A stretch of DNA of 64,000 nucleotides from an uncultured Senegalimassilia sp. (GTDB lineage Bacteria; Actinomycetota; Coriobacteriia; Coriobacteriales; Eggerthellaceae): the NCBI RefSeq assembly GCF_934630535.1, contig NZ_CAKTVU010000001.1:1-64000 (forward strand). The letters are read 5' to 3'. A program made the position numbers and the translations under genes. The notes beneath the pieces were generated by a model. The model made no database searches and was not told where the DNA came from. It saw nothing but the letters and a program-made list of their open reading frames with translations. Below are positions 15,645 to 25,696 of the stretch, piece after piece. The stretch's first letter is position 1. Every line of letters starts with the position of its first letter.

Positions 15645-16298
15645 ATGCAAATCGATATGAAGCAACCTATCCTTGACAAGAACGATCAGCTGGCGGCGCA
15701 GCTGCGCAAGCGCTTCGCCGACAACCACGTGTTCGTGCTCGACCTGCTTGCCAGCCCCGGCTCGGGCAAGACATCCACCATCCTGGCCACCATCGAGGCG
15801 CTGCGCGACGAGTTCAACATCGCCGTCATCGAGGGCGACATCGCCAGCAACGTGGATGCCGAGAAGATCAAGGCGCAGGGTATCGCGGCCGTGCAGATCA
15901 ACACGGGCGGCGCGTGCCACCTGGAGTCCAACATGATCAGCCGCGCCATCGATGTGCTCGACCTGGAGCGCCTGGACCTGATCATCGTGGAGAACGTGGG
16001 CAACCTGGTGTGCCCGACCGACTTCGATCTGGGCGAGAACGCCAAGGTCATGATTTTGTCCGTGCCCGAGGGCGACGACAAGCCGCTTAAGTATCCCGGT
16101 GTCTTCCAGGCGGCGAAGGTGGTCATCCTGAACAAGGTGGACACCATGCCCGTGTTCAACTTCGATCGCGAGGCGTTCGATTCCAGCGTGCGCCAGCTTA
16201 ACCCGCAGGCTCCTATCTTCCCCATCGCCGCAACCACGGGCGAGGGCGTTGAGGAATGGGCCACCTGGCTGGCCGAGCAGATCCGCGCCATCCAGTAG
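15645..16298 (+). CDS. hypB: hydrogenase maturation GTPase HypB
   Basis: A 217-residue G3E-family GTPase. It has the P-loop LLASPGSGKTSTIL (about 34-47), the switch region VIEGDIASNVDAEKI, the metal-site region TGGACHLESNMI (Cys-His that binds metal at the dimer interface), VENVGNLVCPTDFDLGE, and the guanine-specificity motif LNKVD. There is no His-rich N-terminal nickel store, so it is the short form. HypB uses GTP hydrolysis to release nickel from HypA to hydrogenase precursor. Ribosome site TAGGAGGAATCAGC sets the start. A strong hairpin terminator follows. Confidence 0.95.
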   Translation: MQIDMKQPILDKNDQLAAQLRKRFADNHVFVLDLLASPGSGKTSTILATIEALRDEFNIAVIEGDIASNVDAEKIKAQGIAAVQINTGGACHLESNMISRAIDVLDLERLDLIIVENVGNLVCPTDFDLGENAKVMILSVPEGDDKPLKYPGVFQAAKVVILNKVDTMPVFNFDREAFDSSVRQLNPQAPIFPIAATTGEGVEEWATWLAEQIRAIQ

Positions 16299-16319
16299 CA
16301 CGGCGAACATATCCTATCC

Positions 16320-16362
16320 AAGCAGGCGGCATGTCGCAGGACATGCCGCCTGCTTGCGTTTT
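16320..16362 (+). terminator. terminator after hypB
   Basis: A 16-bp perfect stem (16320-16335 with 16340-16355), GCAG loop, then GCGTTTT. Confidence 0.8.
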
Positions 16363-16594
16363 CGGGGGTTCCCAACGTAGGCTCGCCGTTTCATTAGAGG
16401 GGTGACAAGACCAAGTGCCGGCGTACGCGGACGGCGGCAAGGGCAAGCTCTACGCCGTCCGCCCGCCTTCCCGCGTTCGCTGGTCGCGCTATTCGACCGG
16501 TTGCCAAGCTGTTGCGTGCTGGCAATCACCTGGAAACACTGCTTGGGCATACTCGTATCCGAAGGAATCCCGCTTGTGCTGAAAGGACAGCTTT

Positions 16595-17413
16595 ATGCGA
16601 GCGAACGATATGTACAAGGCGTGCGCGGACGCGCTGCGCGCCTATGCGGAGGGCGCCGGCTTCACCGATATGGTGGTGGGACTTTCCGGCGGCATAGATT
16701 CGAGCGTCATCGCCGTCATGTGCGCCGACGTGTTCGGCCCCGATCACGTGCACGGCATCATGCTTCCCGGCCCTTATTCCACGGAGCATTCCCTGGACGA
16801 TGCGCGCGAGCTGGCGGATAACCTGGGCATCGAGACGCACATCGTGTCCATCTGCGAGCCGTTCGAGGCGTTCGAGGCGGTGCTGCGCCGCTCGGGCTGC
16901 GGCAAGCTTTCGGGCACGGCATCGGAGAACACGCAAGCGCGCTGCCGCACCGTGGTGCTCATGGCGCTTTCCAACGCCAACGGCTGGATGCTCGTGAACA
17001 CGGGCAACCGCAGCGAGTCCATGATGGGCTACTCCACGCTCTACGGCGACACGGCCGGCGCGTTCGCGCCCATCGGCGGCTTGTACAAGACCGATGTGTA
17101 CGCCATCGCGCGCTGGCGCAACGAGCGCGCCGAGCGCGACGGCCAGGTGCCGCCCATCCCCGAGCACGTGCTGGTCAAGCCGCCGAGCGCCGAGCTGGCG
17201 CCCGGCCAGGAGGACGAGAAGTCCATGGGCATCGATTACCCCACGCTCGACCGCATGCTCATCGCGCATTTCGAGCACGGCGTCAGCGAGGACGGCCTGG
17301 TGGAGGCCGGCTTCAACCGCGCCGACGTCGAGCGCGTGTTGGCGAAGGTGCGCTCGCAGGCCTTCAAACGCGCCCTCGAGCCGCCGTATCCCGACACCAA
17401 GTTCTACGAATAG
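16595..17413 (+). CDS. nadE: NAD(+) synthetase
   Basis: A 272-residue ammonia-type NAD synthetase. The PP-loop SGGIDSS (31-37) binds the pyrophosphate released on adenylation of nicotinate adenine dinucleotide. MLPGPYSTEHSLDDARELADNLG, NTGNRSESMMGYSTLYGD and GGLYKTDVYAIARW are conserved synthetase regions around the substrate and magnesium sites. PPSAELAPGQEDEKSMGIDYPTLD is the C-terminal loop. The glutaminase domain found in longer forms is absent, so it uses free ammonia (or an external donor). Ribosome site GAAAGGAC precedes the ATG. It is a single gene. Confidence 0.95.
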   Translation: MRANDMYKACADALRAYAEGAGFTDMVVGLSGGIDSSVIAVMCADVFGPDHVHGIMLPGPYSTEHSLDDARELADNLGIETHIVSICEPFEAFEAVLRRSGCGKLSGTASENTQARCRTVVLMALSNANGWMLVNTGNRSESMMGYSTLYGDTAGAFAPIGGLYKTDVYAIARWRNERAERDGQVPPIPEHVLVKPPSAELAPGQEDEKSMGIDYPTLDRMLIAHFEHGVSEDGLVEAGFNRADVERVLAKVRSQAFKRALEPPYPDTKFYE

Positions 17414-17640
17414 GGAAGCGGCTGCCGACGCCCCGCCGGGCGGTGGGGAAACGGAGCGGCGTGGAAAGGCGGCGCGGCGGATCCGCTCCCGCTGGCAAAC
17501 CGCGGGCGCGTCGGCTCCGCTCGCCCGCTCGGGGTGCCTCCGGTTGCCGGGCGCCCCGCATATCGAGAAGATGTGACGCGTGCCGAACGGCCGGCCGCGC
17601 GCGTGGCGCGTGCGTTACCATGGCTGCGATATCGAAATGG

Positions 17641-17690
17641 GGGACGGTGCCCACGGCCGATTGTACGGCGGCGGGCGCCGTCCCTTCGCC
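17641..17690 (+). terminator. hairpin between nadE and the flavoprotein gene
   Basis: GGGACGGTGCCC (17641-17652) pairs with GGGCGCCGTCCC (17673-17684), with one G.T pair, followed by TTC. It lies close to the next start, so it may act as a leader structure instead of a terminator. Confidence 0.4.
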
Positions 17691-17705
17691 ATCTAGTGAA
17701 AGAGC

Positions 17706-19193
17706 ATGCCACACATGAAACGCCGCGAGTTCTTCAAGCTGGTCGGTGCCTCCGCCGCCTTCGCCGCCGTGCCCCTGCTGTCGTCGTGCAGCTCCGCCGC
17801 GGTCCCCTCCTCCGAGGGGACCGGCGTGCTCGGCCAGCCTCAGGTGTCGTTCTCCACGTCGGTGGACGTGCTCATCCTGGGCAGCGGCATGGCGGGCCTT
17901 TCGGCGGCCATGGACCCCTCCGAGGCGGGGCTGACGGTCATGGTGGCCGAGAAACTTGACGTGCTGGGCGGCGAAAGCTACGAGTCGAACGCCGTCATGG
18001 AGGTGTGCGGCAGCCAGCTGCAGAAGGACGCGGGCATCACCGAGACCTGCGACGACGTGTGGCCCGAGCGCAAGGAGCAGCTGAAGGCCGCCGGCGTTAC
18101 CGACCTTGATTTCGCGAAACGCCTGTTCTACGCGGCACCCGAGTGGGTCGACCGCATGAAAAGCTCGTATGGCGCGCAATTCGCCAACCCTGCCAGCTAT
18201 TCCGCCAACGAGGCGAACCGCCGCCGCGTGCTCCCGAAAAACGGCATCGGCGACACGGAGAGCATCATGATGCCGCTGCGCGACAAGCTGGCGGCGAAGG
18301 GCGTGCAGTTCTCCACCGGCTACCGCGCCACCGGGTTCATCCTGGACGAGGCGGGCAAGGTGTGCGGCGTGCGCTTCTCCACCAGCAAGAAGGACCAATC
18401 CGGTGTGGTCGACGTGCATGCGCGCGCCGTGGTGGTTGCCACGGGCGGGTTCGCCAGCAACCAGTCGCTCGTGCGCGAGTACCTGTCGGCGTGGGAGCGC
18501 ATCGGCTGCTACACCGCCGCGTCCATGGGGGAGGGCCACAAGCTGTGCCAGGCGCTCGGCGCGCAGCTCAGCGACATGAGCGTGACCCCTTCCGTGACCA
18601 GCGATCTTCCGCCGGCAGCGGCATGGAGCATGTTCGCGCCCACTATCGTGGTGGACGCGCAGGGCAACCGCTTCGCCAACGAGGATTACATGCGCAGCCT
18701 GTGCGCCACGTGCTTCACCCAGGAACGTGGCTATTTCTGGACCATCTTCGATAGCGGCATCTCGGAGAGCGGGCAGGCGCGCAGCGCGGCGCAGGTGACG
18801 TCGAAGAACGCATCGCGCCTGGTGGGCCCGTGCGATACGGTGGAGCAGCTGGCGTCGGGCATGGGCGTGTCCGAGGACGTGCTCGGCAAGACCATCGACC
18901 GCTTCTCCAGCATGGTGGAGGCGGGCAAGGACTCCGATTTCGGGCGCAAGCAGTTCCTGGAGAACCTCAAACCGCCGTATTACGCGCTCAAGCAGCTCCC
19001 CGTGCGCTTCCGCACGCGCGGCGGCGCGGTGGTTGACGGCAGCGGGCGTTTGCTGGACGCCACAGGCAAGGCCATCGCGGGCGTGTACTGCTGCGGGGCG
19101 GCCGCGCAGGGCGGCGGCGAGAGCCTGACCACCAACGGCGCCTTCGGCGTGCTCACCGGCAAAGCCGTGACCGAGGACCTGGGCGCCGCGTAA
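17706..19193 (+). CDS. Tat-exported FAD-dependent reductase (fumarate-reductase-like)
   Basis: A 495-residue flavoprotein of the fumarate reductase/flavocytochrome c family, which is heavily expanded in Eggerthellaceae. N-terminus: Tat motif KRREFFKLVG, then a hydrophobic stretch and lipobox-like LLSSCSS, so it is probably a Tat lipoprotein. FAD domain: VLILGSGMAGLSAAMD, the GxGxxG dinucleotide site, with acidic VAEKLDVLGG after it; ATGGFASNQ; and IAGVYCCGAAAQGG near the end. The capping domain has GNRFANED with Arg in YMRSLC. The usual C-terminal HHTMGG-type segment reads FRTRGGAVVD here, so one substrate His appears lost. The NarL-type two-component system just downstream may control it. 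The substrate is unknown. Confidence 0.8.
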   Translation: MPHMKRREFFKLVGASAAFAAVPLLSSCSSAAVPSSEGTGVLGQPQVSFSTSVDVLILGSGMAGLSAAMDPSEAGLTVMVAEKLDVLGGESYESNAVMEVCGSQLQKDAGITETCDDVWPERKEQLKAAGVTDLDFAKRLFYAAPEWVDRMKSSYGAQFANPASYSANEANRRRVLPKNGIGDTESIMMPLRDKLAAKGVQFSTGYRATGFILDEAGKVCGVRFSTSKKDQSGVVDVHARAVVVATGGFASNQSLVREYLSAWERIGCYTAASMGEGHKLCQALGAQLSDMSVTPSVTSDLPPAAAWSMFAPTIVVDAQGNRFANEDYMRSLCATCFTQERGYFWTIFDSGISESGQARSAAQVTSKNASRLVGPCDTVEQLASGMGVSEDVLGKTIDRFSSMVEAGKDSDFGRKQFLENLKPPYYALKQLPVRFRTRGGAVVDGSGRLLDATGKAIAGVYCCGAAAQGGGESLTTNGAFGVLTGKAVTEDLGAA

Positions 19194-19260
19194 CCCTACC
19201 GTCCGCATCCGCGTGATTACCCCGGGCGGCGTATGGCGCGTGGGGCGCGCTCGGGATACC

Positions 19261-20532
19261 ATGGACGGCATGGAAAACCTTCTTATGACATATCGCGACA
19301 TGACGACGCGTGACTGGGCGATCGACGCCGCGGTGACGCTGGCGGCGTTCGCCGTCGGCTGCCTGCAGCTCATGCTCACGGCATCGTCCATCATCATCCC
19401 CGACCTGGCGCTGCGCCAATATCTCGGCATGGTCAACGTGGTGCCCGACCTGCAGGTGTTCGTGGGCCTGGGCATGACGGTGGTGCCGCTCGTGTTTCGC
19501 CGCCGTTTCCCGCTTCCCGTGTTCGCCGCGTGTCTGGTCATCTTCCTGGGGCTGCAGGTCAGGTTCTCGGGCTTCTCCATGACGGTGGTCGGGCCGCTGG
19601 TGGCGCTCTACACCGTGGCGGCCGAATGCGGCACCGTGCCCGGTGTGGCGTGCGGCGCGGCGGCGGTGCTGTCGTTGCTGTTCGCCGGGGCCCCCATGCA
19701 GGCTGCTAGCCTGGTGTTTTTCACCCGCTTCCAGAACATCGCGCTCATGGTGGCGGCGGTGCTCGCCGGTTACGCCTACCGCACACACGTCGCGTACGTG
19801 CACGAGGTGGAGCAGCGCGCCGTCGAGGCCGAGCGCACGCGCGAGGAGGAGGCCGCCCGCCGCGTGGAGGAGGAGCGCGTGCGCATCGCCCGCGAAGTGC
19901 ACGACATCACGGCGCACTCGCTTTCTGCGGTGAGCATCCAGCTGGCCGCGGCCGAGCGGCTGGTGGAGCGCGACCCTCAAATGGCGAAGGAGGCGGTGTC
20001 CACCGCCCGTGCCACGGCGAAGGGCGCGCTCGACGACATCCGCTCGATGATCGGCGTGCTGCGCCATGGCGACGACGCGGCCGAGACCATGCCCGCCGCC
20101 GGAACGAACCAGGTGGGCGAGCTGGAGTCGTACCTGCGCGGGGCCGGCCTGGACGTGACGCTTGACATGGCGGCGTACGACCGCGCGCTCGTGCCCGCGC
20201 ACATCGATATGGCGCTGTTCACCGTGGCGCGCGAGGCGTGCACGAACGCGGTGCGGCACGCGGGCGCGCGGACCGTGTCGCTGCGGTTCGCCGTGGAGGG
20301 CGAAGCGGCAACGCTGTCGGTGGTCGACGACGGCGTCGGCTGCGGTGTGGCGGCGCAGCCGGCCGATATGGCCGCGCAGCAGCTGCCGCGGGCAGCCGAC
20401 GGCGCGGGCCACGGCGTCGCGGGCATGGCCGAGCGCGTCCACGTGCTCGGCGGCTCGTTCTCGGCAGGCGGTGACGAAAACGGCGGGTTTTGCGTGCGCG
20501 CAAGCATCCCGCTTCGCGGAACGGAGGCATAG
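19261..20532 (+). CDS. NarL-type sensor histidine kinase
   Basis: A 423-residue kinase with four or five transmembrane helices in the first 170 residues, and no large external domain. A coiled helix (VEAERTREEEAARRVEEERV) leads to the HisKA_3 dimerisation domain with phosphoacceptor His214 (IAREVHDITAHSLSAVSIQL). The HATPase domain shows REACTNAVRHAGAR (N-box) and GHGVAGMAERVHVLGG (G-box). This class pairs with LuxR-type regulators such as the one 3 bp downstream. Start: ATG at 19261 has no strong ribosome site; ATG at 19270 is an alternative. It follows the flavoprotein gene by 67 bp and may sense a related electron acceptor or membrane state. Confidence 0.9.
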   Translation: MDGMENLLMTYRDMTTRDWAIDAAVTLAAFAVGCLQLMLTASSIIIPDLALRQYLGMVNVVPDLQVFVGLGMTVVPLVFRRRFPLPVFAACLVIFLGLQVRFSGFSMTVVGPLVALYTVAAECGTVPGVACGAAAVLSLLFAGAPMQAASLVFFTRFQNIALMVAAVLAGYAYRTHVAYVHEVEQRAVEAERTREEEAARRVEEERVRIAREVHDITAHSLSAVSIQLAAAERLVERDPQMAKEAVSTARATAKGALDDIRSMIGVLRHGDDAAETMPAAGTNQVGELESYLRGAGLDVTLDMAAYDRALVPAHIDMALFTVAREACTNAVRHAGARTVSLRFAVEGEAATLSVVDDGVGCGVAAQPADMAAQQLPRAADGAGHGVAGMAERVHVLGGSFSAGGDENGGFCVRASIPLRGTEA

Positions 20533-20535
20533 CGA

Positions 20536-21252
20536 ATGGAACAGATGCTCAACGGCGAAGGTGCGGCCGACGCCCCGCGCCCCGTGCGCGTGCTGGTGGC
20601 CGACGACCAGGACCTGGTGCGAAGCGGCTTCCGCATGATCTTGTCGTCCTACGACGGCATCGAGGTGGTGGGCGAGGCGCGCGATGGCGAGCAGGCGGTC
20701 GACCTTGCCGAGCGCCTGCGCCCCGACGTGGTGCTCATGGATATCCGCATGCCGCGCGTCAACGGCATCGACGCCACGCGCGCCATCCGCTCCAACGCCG
20801 CCCTCGCGGACGTGCAGGTGCTCGTCCTCACCACGTTCGACCTGGACGAATACGTCTACGACGCGCTGTCGGCAGGTGCCGGCGGCTTCCTCCTCAAAGA
20901 CGCCGAGCCCGACGAGATCGCGTCGGCGGTGCGCGTAGTTGCGGCGGGCGAGGCGCTCATCGAGCCGTCCATCACGCGCCGGCTCATCGAGACGTTCGTG
21001 GCGGCGCGCCCGGGCACGCCTGCAGGCGCCGCGGCGCGCGGCATCGACCAGCTGACCGACCGTGAGCGCGAGATCCTCACGCTGGTGGCGCGCGGCCTGA
21101 ACAACGACCAAATCGGCGAGCGCCTGTTCATCAGCCCCGCAACGGTCAAAACGCACCTCGCGCGCATCATGGCTAAGCTCGACGCGCACGATCGCGCGCA
21201 GCTGGTGGTGCGCGCCTACGAAAGCGGTTTGGTGAAGCCCGGCGTGGCATAA
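20536..21252 (+). CDS. NarL/LuxR-family response regulator
   Basis: A 238-residue regulator. The receiver domain has the acidic pair DD (ADDQDLVRSG), phosphoacceptor Asp69 (VVLMDIRMPRVNG), LTTFDLDEYVYDALSAGAGGFLLKD (Thr and Lys of the switch). The C-terminal LuxR helix-turn-helix is LTDREREILTLVARGLNNDQIGERLFISPATVKTHLARIMAKL. It starts 3 bp after the kinase and is translationally coupled. Target genes probably include the upstream flavoprotein reductase, by analogy with many reductase loci in this group; that is inference. A 16-bp stem terminator follows. Confidence 0.93.
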   Translation: MEQMLNGEGAADAPRPVRVLVADDQDLVRSGFRMILSSYDGIEVVGEARDGEQAVDLAERLRPDVVLMDIRMPRVNGIDATRAIRSNAALADVQVLVLTTFDLDEYVYDALSAGAGGFLLKDAEPDEIASAVRVVAAGEALIEPSITRRLIETFVAARPGTPAGAAARGIDQLTDREREILTLVARGLNNDQIGERLFISPATVKTHLARIMAKLDAHDRAQLVVRAYESGLVKPGVA

Positions 21253-21266
21253 AAAGCTGGCGAAAG

Positions 21267-21308
21267 GGGGAGCGCCGGCGGCTATCGGCCGCCGGCGCTC
21301 CCCTCTGC
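21267..21308 (+). terminator. terminator after the response regulator
   Basis: A 16-bp perfect GC stem (21267-21282 with 21288-21303), followed by TCTGCC. Confidence 0.75.
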
Positions 21309-21363
21309 CTTATGCAGCTGCACAAGAAGTTTGCGAAGCGCACCATAAATCACCGTAATCCAC

Positions 21364-21391
21364 TTGCAATCGGACGGTCGGCTGCTATAGT
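21364..21391 (+). promoter_or_regulatory. groESL promoter
   Basis: TTGCAA (21364-21369) and TATAGT (21386-21391) are 16 bp apart. TG one base before the -10 (TGCTATAGT) makes it an extended -10 promoter. The start site would fall just before or inside the CIRCE operator. Confidence 0.8.
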
Positions 21392-21402
21392 AGGCAATGT
21401 GT

Positions 21403-21429
21403 TTAGCACTCGTTACCAAAGAGTGCTAG
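21403..21429 (+). promoter_or_regulatory. CIRCE operator (HrcA binding site)
   Basis: TTAGCACTC (21403-21411), 9-bp spacer, GAGTGCTAG (21421-21429). It matches the CIRCE consensus except for the final base (A to G). HrcA repressor binds it and is released on heat shock. A further half site, CTAGCACTC, overlaps at 21426-21434. Confidence 0.95.
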
Positions 21430-21508
21430 CACTCAGAAAGACAGAGTGGTTAAATAACGGGTATGCGAAACCAATCTCGCGTAATCGATGCGAAAGGAAG
21501 GCAGCGTT

Positions 21509-21796
21509 ATGAATCTGAAACCCCTGGGCGACCGCGTTATCGTGAAGGCCGACGAAGCTGAGGAGACCACGGCTTCCGGTCTGTTCATCGCATCCGAGGC
21601 CAAGGAAAAGCCTCAGAGCGGCGTCGTTCTGGCAGTCGGCGCTGGCAAGCCCGATAAGGACGGCAACCTGGTTCCCGTTCCCGTGAAGGTCGGCGACAAG
21701 GTCGTCTACGGCAAGTTCGGCGGCCAGGAGATCAAGGTCGACGGCGAGGATCTGCTCATCCTGCGCGCCGACGATCTGTACGGCGTCTTCGAATAA
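21509..21796 (+). CDS. groES: co-chaperonin GroES
   Basis: A 95-residue GroES. MNLKPLGDRVIVKADEAEE opens the beta barrel, the mobile loop is TTASGLFIASEAKEKPQ (contacts GroEL), and it ends with the roof and C-terminal strand KFGGQEIKVDGEDLLILRADDLYGVFE. The ATG at 21509 follows GAAAGGAAG and gives the family's normal length; an in-frame extension of seven codons upstream lacks support. It is the first gene of the groES-groEL operon under a CIRCE-controlled promoter, 90 bp before groEL. Confidence 0.97.
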   Translation: MNLKPLGDRVIVKADEAEETTASGLFIASEAKEKPQSGVVLAVGAGKPDKDGNLVPVPVKVGDKVVYGKFGGQEIKVDGEDLLILRADDLYGVFE

Positions 21797-21823
21797 GTTT
21801 CGATCGTTTCACCTCGTCAGTAA

Positions 21824-23521
<1,698 letters not shown>

Positions 23522-23549
23522 GCAACAGGTTCATAAACCTTGCAGCAAC

Positions 23550-23576
23550 AAGGGCCCGCTTCGGCGGGCCCTTTCC
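23550..23576 (+). terminator. groESL terminator
   Basis: AGGGCCCGC (23551-23559), loop TTCG, GCGGGCCCT (23564-23572), then TT. A textbook intrinsic terminator. Confidence 0.85.
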
Positions 23577-23822
23577 GCGTCTTGCGGGAAAGATGCGGTG
23601 GCCGATGTAGCTTCCATATGCGCATCGTGGGGGCTTTCGGCGCGGCTATGGCGAGCATTCTGGACGAAGCCGCCGCTGCGCACGTCGAGCCGTGAAAGTT
23701 AGCCGTCGTTCACGGTTTCTTCACGTTCTACTTGACGGGTTCTGTAAACTGGGAACCTGACATATGGAGCGCATCCGGCGCATGCGCAGGCAAGGGCATT
23801 TTTCAATCGCAAGGCAAGGTTC

Positions 23823-24779
23823 ATGGAAGATATCACGCATCTTATCGGACACGTCCTCGAGCATTCCGTCGAGGACACGTTGTACCTTATTCCGTTCCTG
23901 TTCATCACCTATCTGGCAATGGAATGGCTCGAGCACAAGGCGGGCGACAAGGCCGAGGAGGCCGTGCGGCGCGCAGGCGCGGCGGGGCCGGTGGTCGGCG
24001 CGCTCGTGGGCATCGTGCCGCAATGCGGCTTCTCGGCGGCGGCGGCAACGCTGTGGGCGGGTCGCGTCGTCACGCTGGGCACGCTGTTCGCGGTGTTCCT
24101 TTCCACCTCCGACGAGATGCTGCCCATCTTCCTGGCCGAGCAGGTGGCGCCGATGACCATCCTGAAGATCATGGGCGTGAAGCTGATGATCGGCATGGTC
24201 ATGGGATTCGTGGTCGACGCGGCTGTCCGCCTGGCGCGTCGCGACCGCGAGAAGCTGCGCATCCACGAGCTGTGCGAGCGCGACCATTGCCATTGCAACG
24301 GCGACTGCGAGGCTTGCGAGCAGCAGCCGGAGCTGGCGTACGATTTCGAGCACGATGAGGAGCACGAGCACCACCACGAGGGCGGTTCCATCCTGCGCAG
24401 CGCGCTCAAGCATACGGTGCAGGTCGCGGTGTTCATCTTCATCATCACGCTCGTGCTCGACGGCGCGCTGGAGCTAGTCGGCGAGGATGCGCTGGCCGCG
24501 TTCCTGGGCAGCAACCCGGTGCTGTCCGTGCTGGGCAGCGCGCTGGTGGGCCTTATCCCGAACTGCGCGGCAAGCGTGGTGATCGCGCAGCTCTACGTCG
24601 AGGGCGCGCTCGGCGCGGGCGCCATGATGGCGGGCCTTCTGGTGTCGGCCGGCGTGGGCCTGCTGGTGCTGTTCCGCACGAACCGCGGCCTTCGCCAGAA
24701 CCTCATCGTGCTGGCGGGCCTGTGGGCAACGGGCGTGTTCTGGGGGCTTATCATCTCCGTGTTCGGCATCGTGTTCTAG
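23823..24779 (+). CDS. putative heavy-metal/manganese exporter (ArsP-2/PF11449-like)
   Basis: A 318-residue membrane protein with two halves, each of about four or five helices. They are related by the repeat GIVPQCGFSAAAATLWAGRVVTLGTL (first half) and GLIPNCAASVVIAQLYVEGALGAGAMMAGLL (second half). Between them is a metal-binding loop rich in Cys and His (ELCERDHCHCNGDCEACEQQ, then EHDEEHEHHHEGG). This organisation matches the family annotated as putative 10-TM heavy-metal or manganese exporter. The loop suggests transition-metal handling. Neither a manganese riboswitch nor a MerR/ArsR gene is evident next to it. It lies alone between terminators. Confidence 0.75.
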   Translation: MEDITHLIGHVLEHSVEDTLYLIPFLFITYLAMEWLEHKAGDKAEEAVRRAGAAGPVVGALVGIVPQCGFSAAAATLWAGRVVTLGTLFAVFLSTSDEMLPIFLAEQVAPMTILKIMGVKLMIGMVMGFVVDAAVRLARRDREKLRIHELCERDHCHCNGDCEACEQQPELAYDFEHDEEHEHHHEGGSILRSALKHTVQVAVFIFIITLVLDGALELVGEDALAAFLGSNPVLSVLGSALVGLIPNCAASVVIAQLYVEGALGAGAMMAGLLVSAGVGLLVLFRTNRGLRQNLIVLAGLWATGVFWGLIISVFGIVF

Positions 24780-24820
24780 GACGCCGATGCCGCGGTCGCG
24801 GGCCGAAGCGGCTATACGCT

Positions 24821-24871
24821 GAAGGGCCGCATCCGGTTCCCGCTAGGCGGGGGGACGGGTGCGGCCCTTCC
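24821..24871 (+). terminator. long hairpin terminator
   Basis: GAAGGGCCGCA (24821-24831) pairs with TGCGGCCCTTC (24860-24870), with more partial pairing inside. Confidence 0.65.
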
Positions 24872-24943
24872 GTCGTTTCGTGCGCATGGCCGCGCGCTGT
24901 GGCGCTGTGATAGCATGGGCTCCAACGATGAAAGGAGCATGCA

Positions 24944-25546
24944 ATGGCAACCCTTGATGCCGGTATCACCCGCGAAGCGGCTTTCGACTTGCTCAAAGCC
25001 CACAACCAAGACGCCTTCCACATCGAGCACGGCGAAACGGTCGAGCAGACCATGCGCTATTTCGCGCGCGAGTTCGATGCGGAGAACGAGGGTTTTTGGG
25101 GCATCGTCGGCCTTCTGCACGATCTTGACTGGGAAGAGCATGACGACGATCCCGAGAACCACACGGTGTATGCTGCGGAGCTCATCGCGGCAGCCGGCGG
25201 GTCGCCCGAACTCATCCGCGCCATTCAAACGCACAACAGCGACTTCAACCCCAGCCTTCCCGCGCCCGAGCTGCAGATGGAGAAGGTCCTCTTCGCCACC
25301 GAGGAGCTGACGGGGCTCATCGGCGCGGCGGTCATCATGCGCCCGAGCAAGTCCGTCATGGACTTCAACGTGAAGTCGCTTAAGAAGAAGTTCAAGGACA
25401 AGCGCTTCGCCGCCGGCGTGAACCGCGACGTCATCCGCCGCGGCGTCGACATGCTGGGATGGGAGCTCGACGAGCTGTTCGAGCGCACCATCGCCGCCAT
25501 GCAGTCGTTCGCGCCCGACCGCGACACGTTCGTTGCGGCCGAGTAA
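24944..25546 (+). CDS. HD-domain hydrolase
   Basis: A 200-residue HD-superfamily protein. The metal ligands are His in HIEHGETVEQTMRYFA (about residue 25-28), the HD pair in VGLLHDLDWEEHDDDPENH (about 59-60), His73 region, and a later His in AIQTHNSDF. These enzymes are metal-dependent phosphohydrolases. The closest type is the small HD proteins often annotated as hydrolases without known substrate. Residues 130-165 (RPSKSVMDFNVKSLKKKFKDKRFAAG) match the usual C-terminal helix pair. It is a single gene with ribosome site AAAGGAGC. A specific substrate cannot be assigned. Confidence 0.85.
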   Translation: MATLDAGITREAAFDLLKAHNQDAFHIEHGETVEQTMRYFAREFDAENEGFWGIVGLLHDLDWEEHDDDPENHTVYAAELIAAAGGSPELIRAIQTHNSDFNPSLPAPELQMEKVLFATEELTGLIGAAVIMRPSKSVMDFNVKSLKKKFKDKRFAAGVNRDVIRRGVDMLGWELDELFERTIAAMQSFAPDRDTFVAAE

Positions 25547-25578
25547 CGCCCCGGCACCTAATTCGCCCAAAAGAATGA

Positions 25579-25615
25579 AACGCCCGGTGCCCCGTTGAGG
25601 GTCGCCGGGCGTTCT
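25579..25615. terminator. bidirectional hairpin between convergent genes
   Basis: AACGCCCGG (25579-25587) pairs with CCGGGCGTT (25605-25613). It lies between the HD gene and the phosphofructokinase gene and could end both. Confidence 0.55.
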
Positions 25616-25696
25616 CGCGTTCGGCACCTGCCGTCTGCGAGCTTATCGTCTTTGCGGCGGCAGCCGCTTCGCTTTCCTGCCTGCGGGTCTTACCCG

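Noticed and set aside
23732..23755. TTGACG...TAAACT promoter before the metal exporter
   Set aside because: The two boxes are only 7 bp apart, too close for a sigma-70 promoter.
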